Origin: Prorocentrum cordatum
Lineage: Eukaryota > Sar > Dinophyceae > Prorocentrales > Prorocentraceae
Direction: 5' to 3'
Assembly: GCA_963575745.1 (NCBI GenBank)
Contig: CAUYUJ010019949.1
Location: 62,001-126,000 of the forward strand
DNA: 64,000 nucleotides
The position numbers were made by a program, and so were the translations under genes. Positions 53,326 to 62,845 of the stretch are shown here, one piece after another. Position 1 is the first letter of the stretch; the number at the start of each line of letters is the position of its first letter. The notes under the pieces are model-generated. The model did no database searches and had not been told where the DNA came from. It was given only the letters and a program-made list of their open reading frames with translations.

Positions 53326-54342
53326 ATGGCGCTCTCGCCGAGCGCACCCCCCCCCCCCCCCGATGCGCCCCCCGGGGTCGGGCCCGCCACCAGCTCCAAC
53401 GCGGCCGTCCTGGACGCGCTCCTCCAGAGCAAGACGACGCCCCCGGACGCCCTGTTCGAGATCCCGGCAGCGTCATTCTCCCTCAGCGACACGGAGACGT
53501 TCTTGACAAAAGATGGGGCCCGCGTCTGGGCATCCGTGCGCATGGTCGACCACACTGGGTCCGCGGAGGCCAAGGTGACGGAGAAGGTCGCCCTCGCGCT
53601 GACTGGCTGCAATGACAAAGCGGAATTCCAGGCCGACGTTGAACAGGGGTCCGCGACGTGGGCCCGGGCGCGCGTTCGGGCCACGCTGCGCGCCCCGAAG
53701 AGCGTTGATGGCGACAAGACGAGCACGGGCCCCCGCCTGATCATCGCGTGCGCGGACCCCCGGAACTTCGACGCCGTCGTCCCGCTGCCCGCCCCGCAAA
53801 GCGACAGCCGCGTCGTTCCCACGAACGCCCGCAGCATTTCCTTGAGCGCCACCGGGAAGCTGACCATCACCATCGGCTCCGCGCGCTTCCTCGCGAGCGG
53901 CGCGCTCCTCCTGGTAGAGGCCACGAAAGACCCCGAGACCGTGCCGCGCGAGGGCGGCTTCGCGATCACCAACTACATCGTGGACGCGGCGGAGAGCGAC
54001 TCCGACCAGAAAGCCGTCTTCCACGCCGTGACTGCCTGCGCGACGAAACGCCCGGGCCGCTACACGCTCGCGAAGAAAGACCAGGCGCTCATCGTGGTCA
54101 CCCACTTCGACGCCGCGACGTCCGAGTTTACCGTGAGCGACATGTGGAAGTTGCCGCCCAGCATCACGCCCGACGCGTTCAGGGCCGAAATTGCTGCTGC
54201 AGCTGAGACTCTGACCAGTCGCCTCACGCGCGCCAAGCGCAAGGCCGACCCCAAGGCCGAGGGCAACTTCGACGAGTTCCTCGGGCCCGCGGTCAAGCGC
54301 ATCCACGAGGCGTTCGGCGACCCGGCCGCGCCCGCGGAGTGA
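53326..54342 (+). CDS. OB-fold-like ORF, possible RPA C-terminal half
   Basis: An intact 338-codon frame. Residues 1-30 are Pro/Ala-rich. Residues 57-105 (TETFLTKDGARVWASVRMVD, HTGSAEAKVTEKVALALTG, CNDKAEF) resemble the DBD-C-like strand pattern VxVxDxTG followed by a strand and a helix, without the zinc ribbon of canonical RPA70. Residues 150-200 and 240-270 are further strand-rich segments. The C-terminus has a basic helix (SRLTRAKRKADPKAEG), perhaps for nuclear targeting. It lies 311 bp after the first RPA-like ORF on the same strand, so both may form one spliced gene. This is a resemblance by eye, and a separate unrelated gene is possible. Confidence 0.5.
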   Translation: MALSPSAPPPPPDAPPGVGPATSSNAAVLDALLQSKTTPPDALFEIPAASFSLSDTETFLTKDGARVWASVRMVDHTGSAEAKVTEKVALALTGCNDKAEFQADVEQGSATWARARVRATLRAPKSVDGDKTSTGPRLIIACADPRNFDAVVPLPAPQSDSRVVPTNARSISLSATGKLTITIGSARFLASGALLLVEATKDPETVPREGGFAITNYIVDAAESDSDQKAVFHAVTACATKRPGRYTLAKKDQALIVVTHFDAATSEFTVSDMWKLPPSITPDAFRAEIAAAAETLTSRLTRAKRKADPKAEGNFDEFLGPAVKRIHEAFGDPAAPAE

Positions 54343-55225
54343 GGCGACCTCCAGCGCAGCTTTCCTGCGCGCGCGCGTGGCGTCGAGGCCCCCGACCCCT
54401 CGGATTCGATGCCGAGCTTCCATGCTGCCCCATGAGGCCCCGTCATCTGTCTACCGCCGGACCAGTGGCCCCCGTCCTGCGCCCGCCCCGCGGCGCAATG
54501 TTTTGATCCGAAAACTTGAATTTTCCCCCCAAGGTCCGGTCCCAGCTCGCTGGCCGTCTGAGCCCGCCTGCTACCCCCCCACCCCACACCACAGATTTCC
54601 ATTGGGAGACGGCCATCTCATCAAATACATCTGGCACCCGCAACTGCCCCCCCCCCTCGCCACCCAGATCCTGGTCTCCTTCCTCCTTGCCAGGCCGACC
54701 CACGCATTGAAACCTCCATGTCGTCCGTGGTCCCCACCATCTCAAAGCACCTCCCAACGCCGTTTGCCCCGGCATCGAAGCGCGGCGTCCGCGCCGCATC
54801 TTCCCAAACATGGCCGCGAGGATTGCTTGAGATATAAAACGCATCTTTCAGCGCGTTCCCGCTCGGACGCCGCGGCGTCGAGCTGGTGGGATTCGCAGCG
54901 CCCTACCCGCCAGGCCGCTGTTCGGACAAAACTCAAGCCCCACTTTCCTTTTCTCCCTGCTCTGCCTCCTCCCTCGTCCTCCTCCCTCCTCCTCCTCCTC
55001 CCTCCTGATCCCCGCCCGCTCCCCCTCCCCTTCCCCTCCCCCCCCCCTTTCCCAGCCCCGGACAAAAGGGGAAAGGGGACAATCCTGGAAGCACGCTGGG
55101 CCAACAGAGCCCGGGCAGGGACAGCCCGCGGCGAGACCAAGTGCCACAAACCACCCCCACTGCACAGTAAATTGCCAGCGAGGCCCCCGCCTCCTCGCAA
55201 CAGCAGCAGGAGAAGGAAGGAGAGG
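54343..55225. other. No gene recognised; possible Helitron 3' flank
   Basis: GC-rich with a C/T-rich stretch at 54,955-55,050. A Helitron 3' terminus (hairpin plus CTRR) would be expected in or near this interval but could not be assigned. Confidence 0.4.
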
Positions 55226-55345
55226 CCATCTTGGAGGCCTCGTGGGAGCCGTTTGGGCCCACCTAAGGCCGTCTTGGGTGCATCTTGGGCCGTCTTGGAG
55301 GCATTTTGGTACCATGTTGGCCGTCTTGGAGGCCATCTTGGCTGT
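55226..55345. repeat. GGCCATCTTGGAGG minisatellite, short block
   Basis: About six ~20-bp units (GCCGTCTTGGAGGCATTTTG type), of the same family as 60,780-61,790. It runs directly into the TGGTCTGGC array. Confidence 0.85.
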
Positions 55346-55569
55346 GCTGGCTGCTCTTATCTGGCTGGTCTGGTTGGTCTGGCTGGCACGTCTGGTCCCA
55401 GCTGTTGTGGCTGGACTGGTCAGTCTGGCTGGTGTTGCTGGTCTGGCTGGTCTGGCTGGCACATCTGATTCTGGCTGTTTTGGCTGCGCTGCTCAGTCTG
55501 GCTGGTTTTGTTGGTCTGGCTGGTCTGGTTGGTCTGGCTGGTCTGGCTGGTCTGGCTGGTCTGGTCCGG
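55346..55569. repeat. TGGTCTGGCTGG minisatellite, block 1
   Basis: TCTGGTTGGTCTGGCTGG units, ending with GTCCGG at 55,564-55,569. The same repeat in the same orientation resumes at 58,555 and 60,152. Confidence 0.9.
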
Positions 55570-57004
55570 AATCTGTGACGGCAGCGCCCTTGTCCGCAGG
55601 CGTCCAGCCTCGTTTCACTTGGAAAAACACAGGAGGAATCGACAAAGCCCCGCCGGAAAAAAAAAAACAGCTAAACCGGTGTTTTTTTTCAAGCACGGTT
55701 TTGCGCGACAGCGCTGCGTTTTACCACTGTCCGCGCGTTGCCGCGGCCGCGGGCGGGGGCATTGCCGTCGCAGAGTGTTGGCCGCCGTCCAGACGGCCAG
55801 CCCGACGTCATGTCTCGCCGTGTCTCCCTGTTTCTTATTTTTCCATTCAGACCCCACTCCCTTTCTCTCCCCTCTCCCCATTCCCTTCTATATGCGTGCA
55901 TTTTTTCGTTGACGTCTCCCGTTCGGCAGACAAGGTTATCTTCAGCAACGCTCGGCTACAGGATGTCGGAGGCTGTCTAGAGCCATGCTCGGCTATCTTG
56001 GGCCGTCTTGAGACTGTCTTGAGACATCTTCGAGGCCCGCCTCTCTCTGCACATAGTTCCCGCATCGTTTTCACTGCTATCCGAAGAGGAATGGGCGCCG
56101 GAATCTGTGACGGCAACGCCCTTGTCCGCAGGCGCCCAGCCTCGTTTTACTTGGACAAACATAGGAGGAATCGACGAAGCCCCGCCAGGGGGGGAACAAA
56201 AAAAAAAAAACTAAACCGGTGTGTTTTTTTCAAGCACGGTTTTGCGCGACAGCGCTGCGTTTTACCACTGTCCGCGCGTTGCCGCGGCCGCGGGCGGGGG
56301 CATTGCCGTCGCAGAGTGTTGGCCGCCGTCCAGACGGCCAGCCCGACGTCATGTCTCGCCGTGTCTCCCTGTTTCTTAGTTTTCCATTCAGACCCCACTC
56401 CCTTTCTCTCCCCTCTCCCCATTCCCTTCTATATGCGTGCATTTGTTCGTTGACGTCTCCCGTTCGGCAGACAAGGTTATCTTCAACAACGCTCTGCTAC
56501 AGGATGTCGGAGGCTGTCTAGAGCCACGCTCGGCTATCTTGGGCCGTCTTGAGACTGTCTTGAGACATCTTCGAGGTCCGCCTCTCTCTGCCCGTAGTTC
56601 CCGCATCGTTTTCCCTGCTATCCGAAAAGGAATGGGCGCCGGAATCTGCGACGGCAGCGCCCTTGTCCGCAGGCGCCCAGCCTCGTTTTACTTGGACAAA
56701 CATAGGAGGAATCGACAAAGCCCCGCCGAAAAAAAAAAAAAAAAACTAAACCGGTGTTTTTTTTCAAGCACGGTTTTGCGCGACAGCGCTGCGTTTTACC
56801 ACTGTCCGCGCGTTGCCGCGGCCGCGGGCGGGGGCATTGCCGTCGCAGAGTGTTGGCCGCCGTCCAGACGGCCAGCCCGCCGTCATGTCTCGCCGTGTCT
56901 CCCTGTTTCTACGCTTCCCCAGTCAGACTGCACTCCCTTCTCCTCTCCCCATTCCCTTCTTCATGCGTGCGTTTTTCCCTCGACGTTTCCCATTCGGCAG
57001 ACAA
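55570..57004. repeat. Three ~535-bp direct repeats (third truncated)
   Basis: Each unit opens with GGAATCTGTGACGGC (55,568, 56,100, 56,641; periods 532 and 541 bp). It contains an A run, then CTAAACCGGTG, then a T run, a long near-identical GC-rich segment, and TCGGAGGCTGTCTAGAGCC. The third copy stops matching near 57,004 (CGGCAGACAAG), 21 bp before the 503-codon ORF. ORFs within the repeat are thrice-repeated and have no motif. Confidence 0.93.
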
Positions 57005-57024
57005 GCGTGTGAGCGTCATGCCGT

Positions 57025-58536
57025 ATGCCATACTTGGGTCAGGTTTTGTTGGTCGATCAGCTCGCGGGAATCGCGATGCTGGAAGATGCTGAGCGACAAT
57101 CGATACATCGGGCAAGCACGGAAGGCATTGGCGGCGTGAAATGCGACGCGCGCGTCCTGAAGATGTGGCATCTGCTCGTGGCTTTTCGGAATGTTCTTAC
57201 TTTCGTGCACGTTGCCGGCGTGGCTAAATTTCCCGTGTGCTTCCTGCGCGAACGTGGATGCCATGCGAAAAAGCACGACAAGGCAATGCTTAACAAAGCC
57301 GTAGCTTCTTTCAAAAAATCTGGTGGGACACGAAATCATGAATGGGTTGATGTTGAAGGGCTGGCAAAACATTTTCGTTTGGCAGAGCTTGCGGATCAGA
57401 TCGCTCCAGGAGTCAATCACGACCCACTTGTGCGCAAATTGAACAATTTTAAGTCTTCTTGTGATATCACCTCAGCGACCAAAACGAAGATGTTGCTTGC
57501 CCACCCGAGTGTGCCTCTTACCGCGGTTGCCCATTATTGTATATTTTGTTGTTTGTATTGCAATGAAAGCCACTACGTGATGTCGTTCTACGTCGTTTTA
57601 GAGCTGGTGTATCGGAAAGCAGCCATTCTTCGCGATACCGACAAATTACGCAAGCATCTGCTGACGCACCGGGAGCGATTGAAAACCGACGGGTCTTACC
57701 CCGCACTGCCAGACATCAGCGCATATGACGTTCAGAAATGGCACGAGGCTGCAAACATATGCGTTGATCTATACGGCCGACAGCCGAGGATGGGCTACCA
57801 CGCCCCGGCGCTGTCGGGCTACGACGACGCAGCCCTCCTGCCAGAGGGCGCGGGCACCCGTCCTCACCGCGTCGCCGTCCGCATGAGGGCGATTGCGGTG
57901 AGCCTGCAGGAGCACCGGCACATATTGGACAATTCTGCCTTGCTCACGATTGAGTGCACCAAGTCGCTCTTGCAGCAGACGGATTGCGATTGGATCCCTT
58001 ACCAAGGCCAGGTCATGCTCAAGCGGTACCTGCGCGCCCGCCACGGGGACCGGTACGAGGGGCACCACGCTTCGACCGTGCCGTACATGGAGCTGCCGGG
58101 GGACGGCACGTCATTGTTTCTCCAGAAGCTAGCGCCGGAAGCCCACGACCTCATCCTATCATACTCTTCGGGCAGCGCCGTGGACGAGTCGGCGGGCAGC
58201 ACGGTGGTGAGGACGACCAAGCCCATCAATTCCCTGAACCACAAGCTGCTGTGGCTCCTGCAGCGCCGTCAGAGTTCCATGCCGCTCCACTCCCGCGTGC
58301 TGTCTCTGACTGGCCTCTCGGAGCTGGAGTTCGACGACGCGGAGTACGGCGTCTGCGAGGCCCGGACTTATGTCTGGGGGCACACGTGCCGAAAGCGCTA
58401 TCCGCCAGGTTTTTCTGCGGACACGGCGGCGGCTCACAAGCAGTGGTACCGCGCCGTGGCGCTGCCCGCGGCGTGGGCCAAGGAACAGGGCCCTGCCGAC
58501 GACGCTCCTGATCCCAAGAAGCGCAGGTTGAGCTGA
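57025..58536 (+). CDS. Intact 503-codon ORF of unknown function
   Basis: This is one of the few long intact frames here that is not low complexity. It starts 21 bp after the third 535-bp repeat and ends 24 bp before the minisatellite resumes. The first ~250 codons are AT-richer and basic (FLRERGCHAKKHDKA, KKSGGTRNHEW). Cysteines cluster at CIFCCLYC near residue 174. The second half is GC-rich with CTG/CGC codon choice. It ends DAPDPKKRRLS, a likely nuclear localisation signal. No transposase, nuclease or polymerase motif is recognised. It might be a gene captured in a mobile cassette, a protein of a novel element, or a host gene with duplicated 5' flank. The internal composition shift suggests a fusion. 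Confidence 0.65.
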   Translation: MPYLGQVLLVDQLAGIAMLEDAERQSIHRASTEGIGGVKCDARVLKMWHLLVAFRNVLTFVHVAGVAKFPVCFLRERGCHAKKHDKAMLNKAVASFKKSGGTRNHEWVDVEGLAKHFRLAELADQIAPGVNHDPLVRKLNNFKSSCDITSATKTKMLLAHPSVPLTAVAHYCIFCCLYCNESHYVMSFYVVLELVYRKAAILRDTDKLRKHLLTHRERLKTDGSYPALPDISAYDVQKWHEAANICVDLYGRQPRMGYHAPALSGYDDAALLPEGAGTRPHRVAVRMRAIAVSLQEHRHILDNSALLTIECTKSLLQQTDCDWIPYQGQVMLKRYLRARHGDRYEGHHASTVPYMELPGDGTSLFLQKLAPEAHDLILSYSSGSAVDESAGSTVVRTTKPINSLNHKLLWLLQRRQSSMPLHSRVLSLTGLSELEFDDAEYGVCEARTYVWGHTCRKRYPPGFSADTAAAHKQWYRAVALPAAWAKEQGPADDAPDPKKRRLS

Positions 58537-58554
58537 GGAAAACGTTGCCGGCTT

Positions 58555-58647
58555 GTCCGGTTGGCCTGGCTGGTCTTGTCTGGCGGTCTGGTTTGTCTGG
58601 TTGGTCTGGCTGGTTTGTCTGGTTTGTCTGGTCTGGCTGGTCTGGCT
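58555..58647. repeat. TGGTCTGGCTGG minisatellite, block 2
   Basis: Begins GTCCGGTTGGCCTGGCTGG and ends directly at the terminal inverted repeat starting at 58,648. Confidence 0.9.
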
Positions 58648-60151
58648 TAGGAGGAGTCGGCTTGCAGGGGGGGGCGGGCGCGGGGGGGGCGCCAACGACC
58701 GCGCCGATTCCATCGCGGCCCGCTGCCCCTTCCCGGGACTCTCAGGAATCCTCCGGGCCCAGTCGGCCTCGCAGTCGGCGCCGGCGTCGCGTCGCCCGCG
58801 AGCGCCAGCCGGCGGGCGGCCGGCCTGGTTGCGCATGTTTGGCGCGAGAGACCCGCGCGGGCCTCGCGCTGTGCCCGCGCCCCAGGGCGACGGCCCAGGC
58901 CCTTGTAGCCTCCCGCGCTGACGCGATGGCCTCGCGCGCGGCGCAGGAGCGGGCGCCGCCGACCGCTCGGTTCGGTTCCGCGCACTTCTCATGCGAGAAC
59001 GCAAAGCCCCCCATGCTGCGCGCGCTTTGCGCGCTGAGCAATGCGATGCAGTTGCGACGGCCGCGCGTTCAATGGGGAACCGCGACGCAAGTTTCCATTC
59101 CCGCGCGCGGGACGGGTTATGAACTCACAGATGCGCCGACGGTCGAGAACTCGCGCGCGCGCCCGCGCCTGCCATGTTGGGCGTGCGCACTGGGCCCGGA
59201 AATCTGTGGCTCGGCCGCCCGATGCGCCCGAAAAATCGTTCCGCCTCCCCCCCCGCCCCCCTCCCCCTCAAAACTCTCCCGCGCTCGTGGAAAAACCATG
59301 CCGCCGAGGCGGGAGCTCGGGCCGCGGCCTGACGGTCCCCGGGGCACAGGGGAATCAAAGGAATCAGTACGGAATCAGTACAGAATCAAAACAAAACCGG
59401 CGCAACTGCGACCCCTGATTCTAGCGGAATCAAAAGAATCAGTACGGAATCAGCACGGAATCAAAGGAGGAATCGGCGATGGAACCAGAATCGGCCAGAA
59501 CGGGGAAGTAGGCCAGAATCGGTGCCAGAACCCATGGAGAGAGGCCTTTTTCCCGCGAGTTCATTGCGGCGGGTCCGCGGCGCGGGCGCGCCGCGCGACT
59601 TCGCTGGTTCAGCGAGGCGCGCAGTCGGCGTTCAGAGTGAACAGGTTGTTTTCAGGGCGATATCCTGGCGGCGCGCTGGCGCATTGCGCATTTGCGTATT
59701 CCTGGCGGGCTGTTTGAGGGCGACCCGGCAGCGTCGGCCGAATGGCCCGCAAATACCGCGCGGCCGATCGCGCGCCCCATGCGGCCACGTCGACCGCCGT
59801 GTGCCGCGACGGCCGCGCGCCCCGGACCGCGCCATTGCCGCGTTGGATTGGGCGGCGCAGCGCCCGTCTTCCAAAAGTCGCCACACGCATATCGCGAGTG
59901 CCGAGCCAGCAGCAATCGCTCCCAGAAGCAGCCTTGACAGGCGCCCCATGCCCGTTGTCGCCCGCTTCCGATCCAAATCATAGTTTCTTAGGATGCGCTT
60001 GCGCGAATGTGAGCGCGCGGGCAAGTAAAGCGTGCGCGCTTGGCGCAGCCTGGGAAATCCAACATGGAGCCCCCCGGGGGCGCTGGGCGCCGGCCACGCC
60101 TCCGCCCGCCTCCCGCGCGCCCGACCCCCCCCCGCAAGCCGACTCCTCCTA
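58648..60151. mobile_element. 1.5-kb TIR element inserted in the minisatellite
   Basis: Perfect 18-bp terminal inverted repeats: TAGGAGGAGTCGGCTTGC at 58,648-58,665 and its complement at 60,134-60,151. Imperfect G-rich/C-rich pairing extends inward for about 25 bp more. Both outer flanks are TCTGGTTGG/TCTGGCTGG units in the same orientation. The interior is GC-rich with overlapping open frames and no transposase motif, so a non-autonomous DNA element is likely. Any target duplication is hidden by the repetitive flanks. Confidence 0.72.
59345..59525. repeat. GGAATCAGTAC short tandem repeat
   Basis: About ten GGAATCA(GTAC/AAA) units inside the TIR element, with one non-repeat interruption near 59,400-59,425. 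Confidence 0.85.
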
Positions 60152-60490
60152 GTCTGGTTGGTCTGGCTAGTCCGGTTGGTCTGGCTGGTCTGGTCCGACT
60201 GGTCTGGTTGGTCTGGCTGGCGCGTGTGGTCCCATGAGTTGTGGCTGGACTTGTCAGTCTGGCTGATCTTGTCGGTCTGGCTAGTCTGGTTGGTCTGGCT
60301 GGTCTGGCTGGTTTTGTCTAGTTGATCTGGTTTGCCTGGTCTGGTTGGTCTGGCTAGTCCGGTAGGTCTGGCTGGTCTTCTTGGTCTGGCTGGTCTGGTT
60401 GGTCTGCCTGCTCTAGTCTGCTCTGGCTGCTCTGGTTGGTTTGGTTGGTCTGCATGGTCTTGTTGGGCTGGCTGTTCTGATTGGTCCAGC
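60152..60490. repeat. TGGTCTGGCTGG minisatellite, block 3
   Basis: Continuation of blocks 1 and 2. Variants include AGTCCGGTTGG and CTGCTCTGGCTGC. Confidence 0.9.
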
Positions 60491-60779
60491 TTCGTCTTTG
60501 AGCGGAAGTTGAAATCTTAACTCATCTTGATGCTCTGGCCAACGACGATCGCCGACCGGCGCGCGGTGCAGTGCGACCAGGCCACGCGCCCCGTCAGGCC
60601 GCGCCGCGCGGCCGCGCCCGACTGGCGTGGCGGCGAGCCGGGGGGTTGAGGATCGAGGTTACCGGAAGATTTTCTTGGTTCTTGGCGGTTTTCTCAGCCG
60701 GCATGGTTTCCAGCGGCTGCGCCTCGCCGAGGGCGTTCCGAGAGTGCCCGTGTCGTCCCGAACGGCCGCCGGAGGCCGA

Positions 60780-61790
60780 GGCCAGCTTCTTGGGCCGTTT
60801 TGGGCTATCTTGAGAGCTGAAAAGAACAACATGCCCAAGTCCTTGAAGCACAACGGAAAATCATTCAGTTTGCCCCTTTCGGGCTTAGAGGGCGTTTTGG
60901 AGGGCTCTCGGGCCGTTTTGGAGGAATCCTGCGAGCCTTTTGGGCCGTCTTAAGCCATCTTGAGGCCATCTTGGCCCGTCTTGGGCATCCTGGGGCTATC
61001 TGGGCCGTCTTGAACACCATCTTAGCCATCGTGGAGGCATCTTCAGGGCCATCTTGGGCCATCTTGGCCGTTTTGGAGGCCTCTTAAGCCGTCTTGGGGC
61101 CCTCTTGGGGCCGTCTTGGGGGCTTCTTGGGCCGTCATGGGGCCATCTTAGAGGCCTCTTGGCGATCTTGGGGCGACCTTGGGGACCTATTGGGCGGTCG
61201 GAAAGCCGACAAGGCGCGAATGCACGAATCCTTCAAACACTTAAAGAAAATAGATAAATATTGCCCTCTCGGGCCTTCATGGAGGACCTCTTGGAAGCCT
61301 GTTGGGCCATCTTGGACGCCTCGTGGGAGCCGTTTGGGCCCATCCAGGGCCGTCTTGGGTGCATTTTGGGCCGTCTTGGAGGCGTTTTGGTGCCATGTTG
61401 GCCGTCTTGGAAGCCATCTTGGAGGTACTTGGAGGCCATCTTGGCCGTTTTGGAGGCAATCTTAGCCATCTTGGAGGCCTCTTGGCCCGTGTTGAGGCCC
61501 TCTTGGGACCGTCTTGGAGGCCTCTTGGGCCGTCATGGGGCCATCTTGGGGGCCTCCTGGGCAATTTTGGGGCGATCTTGGGGGCCTCTTGGGCCGTCTT
61601 GGACCGTCGGAAAGCCGAAAAGGCGCAAATGACCAAATCCTTTCCAAACCCAAGGAAAATCAATGATTTTGGCCTATTCAGGCCCTCCTTGACGACCTCT
61701 TGAAGGCCTCTTGGGCTGTCTTGGAGGCCTCTTTGGAGCCTCTTGGACCGTCTTGGGCCTCTGGGGCCCTTCCGAGGCGACCCCGGCGGA
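60780..61790. repeat. GGCCATCTTGG minisatellite with ~400-bp higher-order structure
   Basis: ~11/22-bp units (GGCCGTCTTGGAGGCCATCT) are punctuated by AT-rich spacers at about 60,812-60,885, 61,205-61,275 and 61,610-61,680. The last two spacers share CGGAAAGCCGA, AAGGCGC and AAATCCTT-like words. The spacer period is about 400 bp. Confidence 0.88.
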
Positions 61791-62845
61791 CAGGCCAGGC
61801 GGCCGGGAAGCTCGCCGCCGCCCGCCGCTCGGTGAGCGAGCCTCGGGCCCGAGGCGAGGATGAGTGGCCTGGGCCAGCCTCGGGTCGGAGGCGAGGACGG
61901 CGAGGCGGAGGAGGAAGCGGAGGGGGAGGGGGAGGAGGCGGAGGTGGAGGGGGTGGAGGAGGACGAGAAGGAGGAGGACGAGGGCGCAGCGTGCCCGGCC
62001 GCATGCCGACGGCGAGGGCGACTCCGCCGCCACGCGCCGCACCGCCCCAGAAGGTGGAGAGAGGGGGGGGACAAGGAGGAGGTCGAGAACCAGGAGGAGG
62101 AAGAGAGGCGGGACAGGAGAAAGTGGAGGTGAGGAGGGGGAGAAGGAGGACGAGACAGAGGACAAGCGACCTTCCTCCATGCCCAAACTGACATGCTTCT
62201 AGCCGCCCCTTCCCGTCTTCGAATCTGTCCCTTGCCAACGTGTCGCAGCAATTGCGGCGCGCTTCCCGGCGCCTGCCAAGGACTGCCTCCCTCGCGATCC
62301 CTGGTTCTCCATCTCCCATGGGCCCACATCGTCATTGTATGATCCTTGGCGCGCGTGCCCCTTGTATACACACCAAAAAAACGCACAGCGATATGCCCAC
62401 ATTGCATCCGCAATGGGAGGATTACGCGGTCGAGCGAACATTGCGAAATTCGTCACGAATATATACTATTGTGCATTGTGCGAATCGGCCTCCCGAGACA
62501 CCGACACAGCGAGACAGCGCGTAGCAAGCAGCCTGAGACGGAATTACTGCCCAAAAGGTCGCGCTCGCTTCGCATCGCCCCTCGCCGAGCCGAAATTGGA
62601 GCGCGTGGTGTGCCCATCATCGTTCGAGACCGCAGCCGCCTCTCAAGCATGCTCGTGAGCGCATTGCCCCTTACTTGATTCCTTCGTTTCACATTCGTAA
62701 AGTTCTGCCGCAGCAGAATAGAGGGGGCGAAGCGGCCTTCAGCACCGCGCCCTCGCGGGTCGACCCACTCCGCAGGGCCGCCCAGGAAGACAGAGACAAC
62801 AAAAACTGACAAGCAGAGGCAGCGGGCGAGGGCGAGGGCGATGCC
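61791..62845. other. No gene recognised; GGA-rich stretch at 61,895-62,160
   Basis: GC-rich then purine-rich degenerate GGA sequence, followed by unique sequence from 62,200. No motif in the open frames of either strand. Confidence 0.5.

Larger units (their letters stand above)
43957..54342 (+). mobile_element. Helitron-type rolling-circle transposon with RPA-like ORFs
   Basis: In order on the plus strand are a DUF6570-like N-terminal region, the Helitron helicase-like (Rep) domain, a PIF1-type helicase, and two ORFs resembling RPA OB folds. The Rep nuclease motifs (FHFH at 47,497-47,508 and YMVKY at 48,374-48,388) and helicase motifs (GAGGVGKS at 50,111-50,134, LAGDFWQKPP, FYVAVSRV) are present. 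Breaks: a frame change at the 13-C run at 45,561-45,573, others near 46,070, 46,240, 47,805 and 48,290, and a TGA at 50,240-50,242. The true ends (5' TC, 3' hairpin with CTRR) were not located. Whether the RPA-like ORFs lie inside the element is inference from adjacency. Confidence 0.85.

Noticed and set aside
55615-56606. Thrice-repeated 70-134-codon ORFs in the 535-bp units
   Set aside because: They occur in overlapping frames on both strands, change frame with A-run length, and have no motif.
55564-58560. GTCCGG as a proven target-site duplication of the 3-kb cassette
   Set aside because: GTCCGG is also an ordinary variant inside the minisatellite (for example near 60,170), so the match may be coincidental.
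60780-61700. Further spliced-leader relics (GGCCGTTTTGG words)
   Set aside because: They are variants of the GGCCATCTTGG minisatellite unit, not the GTAGCCATTTTGGCTC core.
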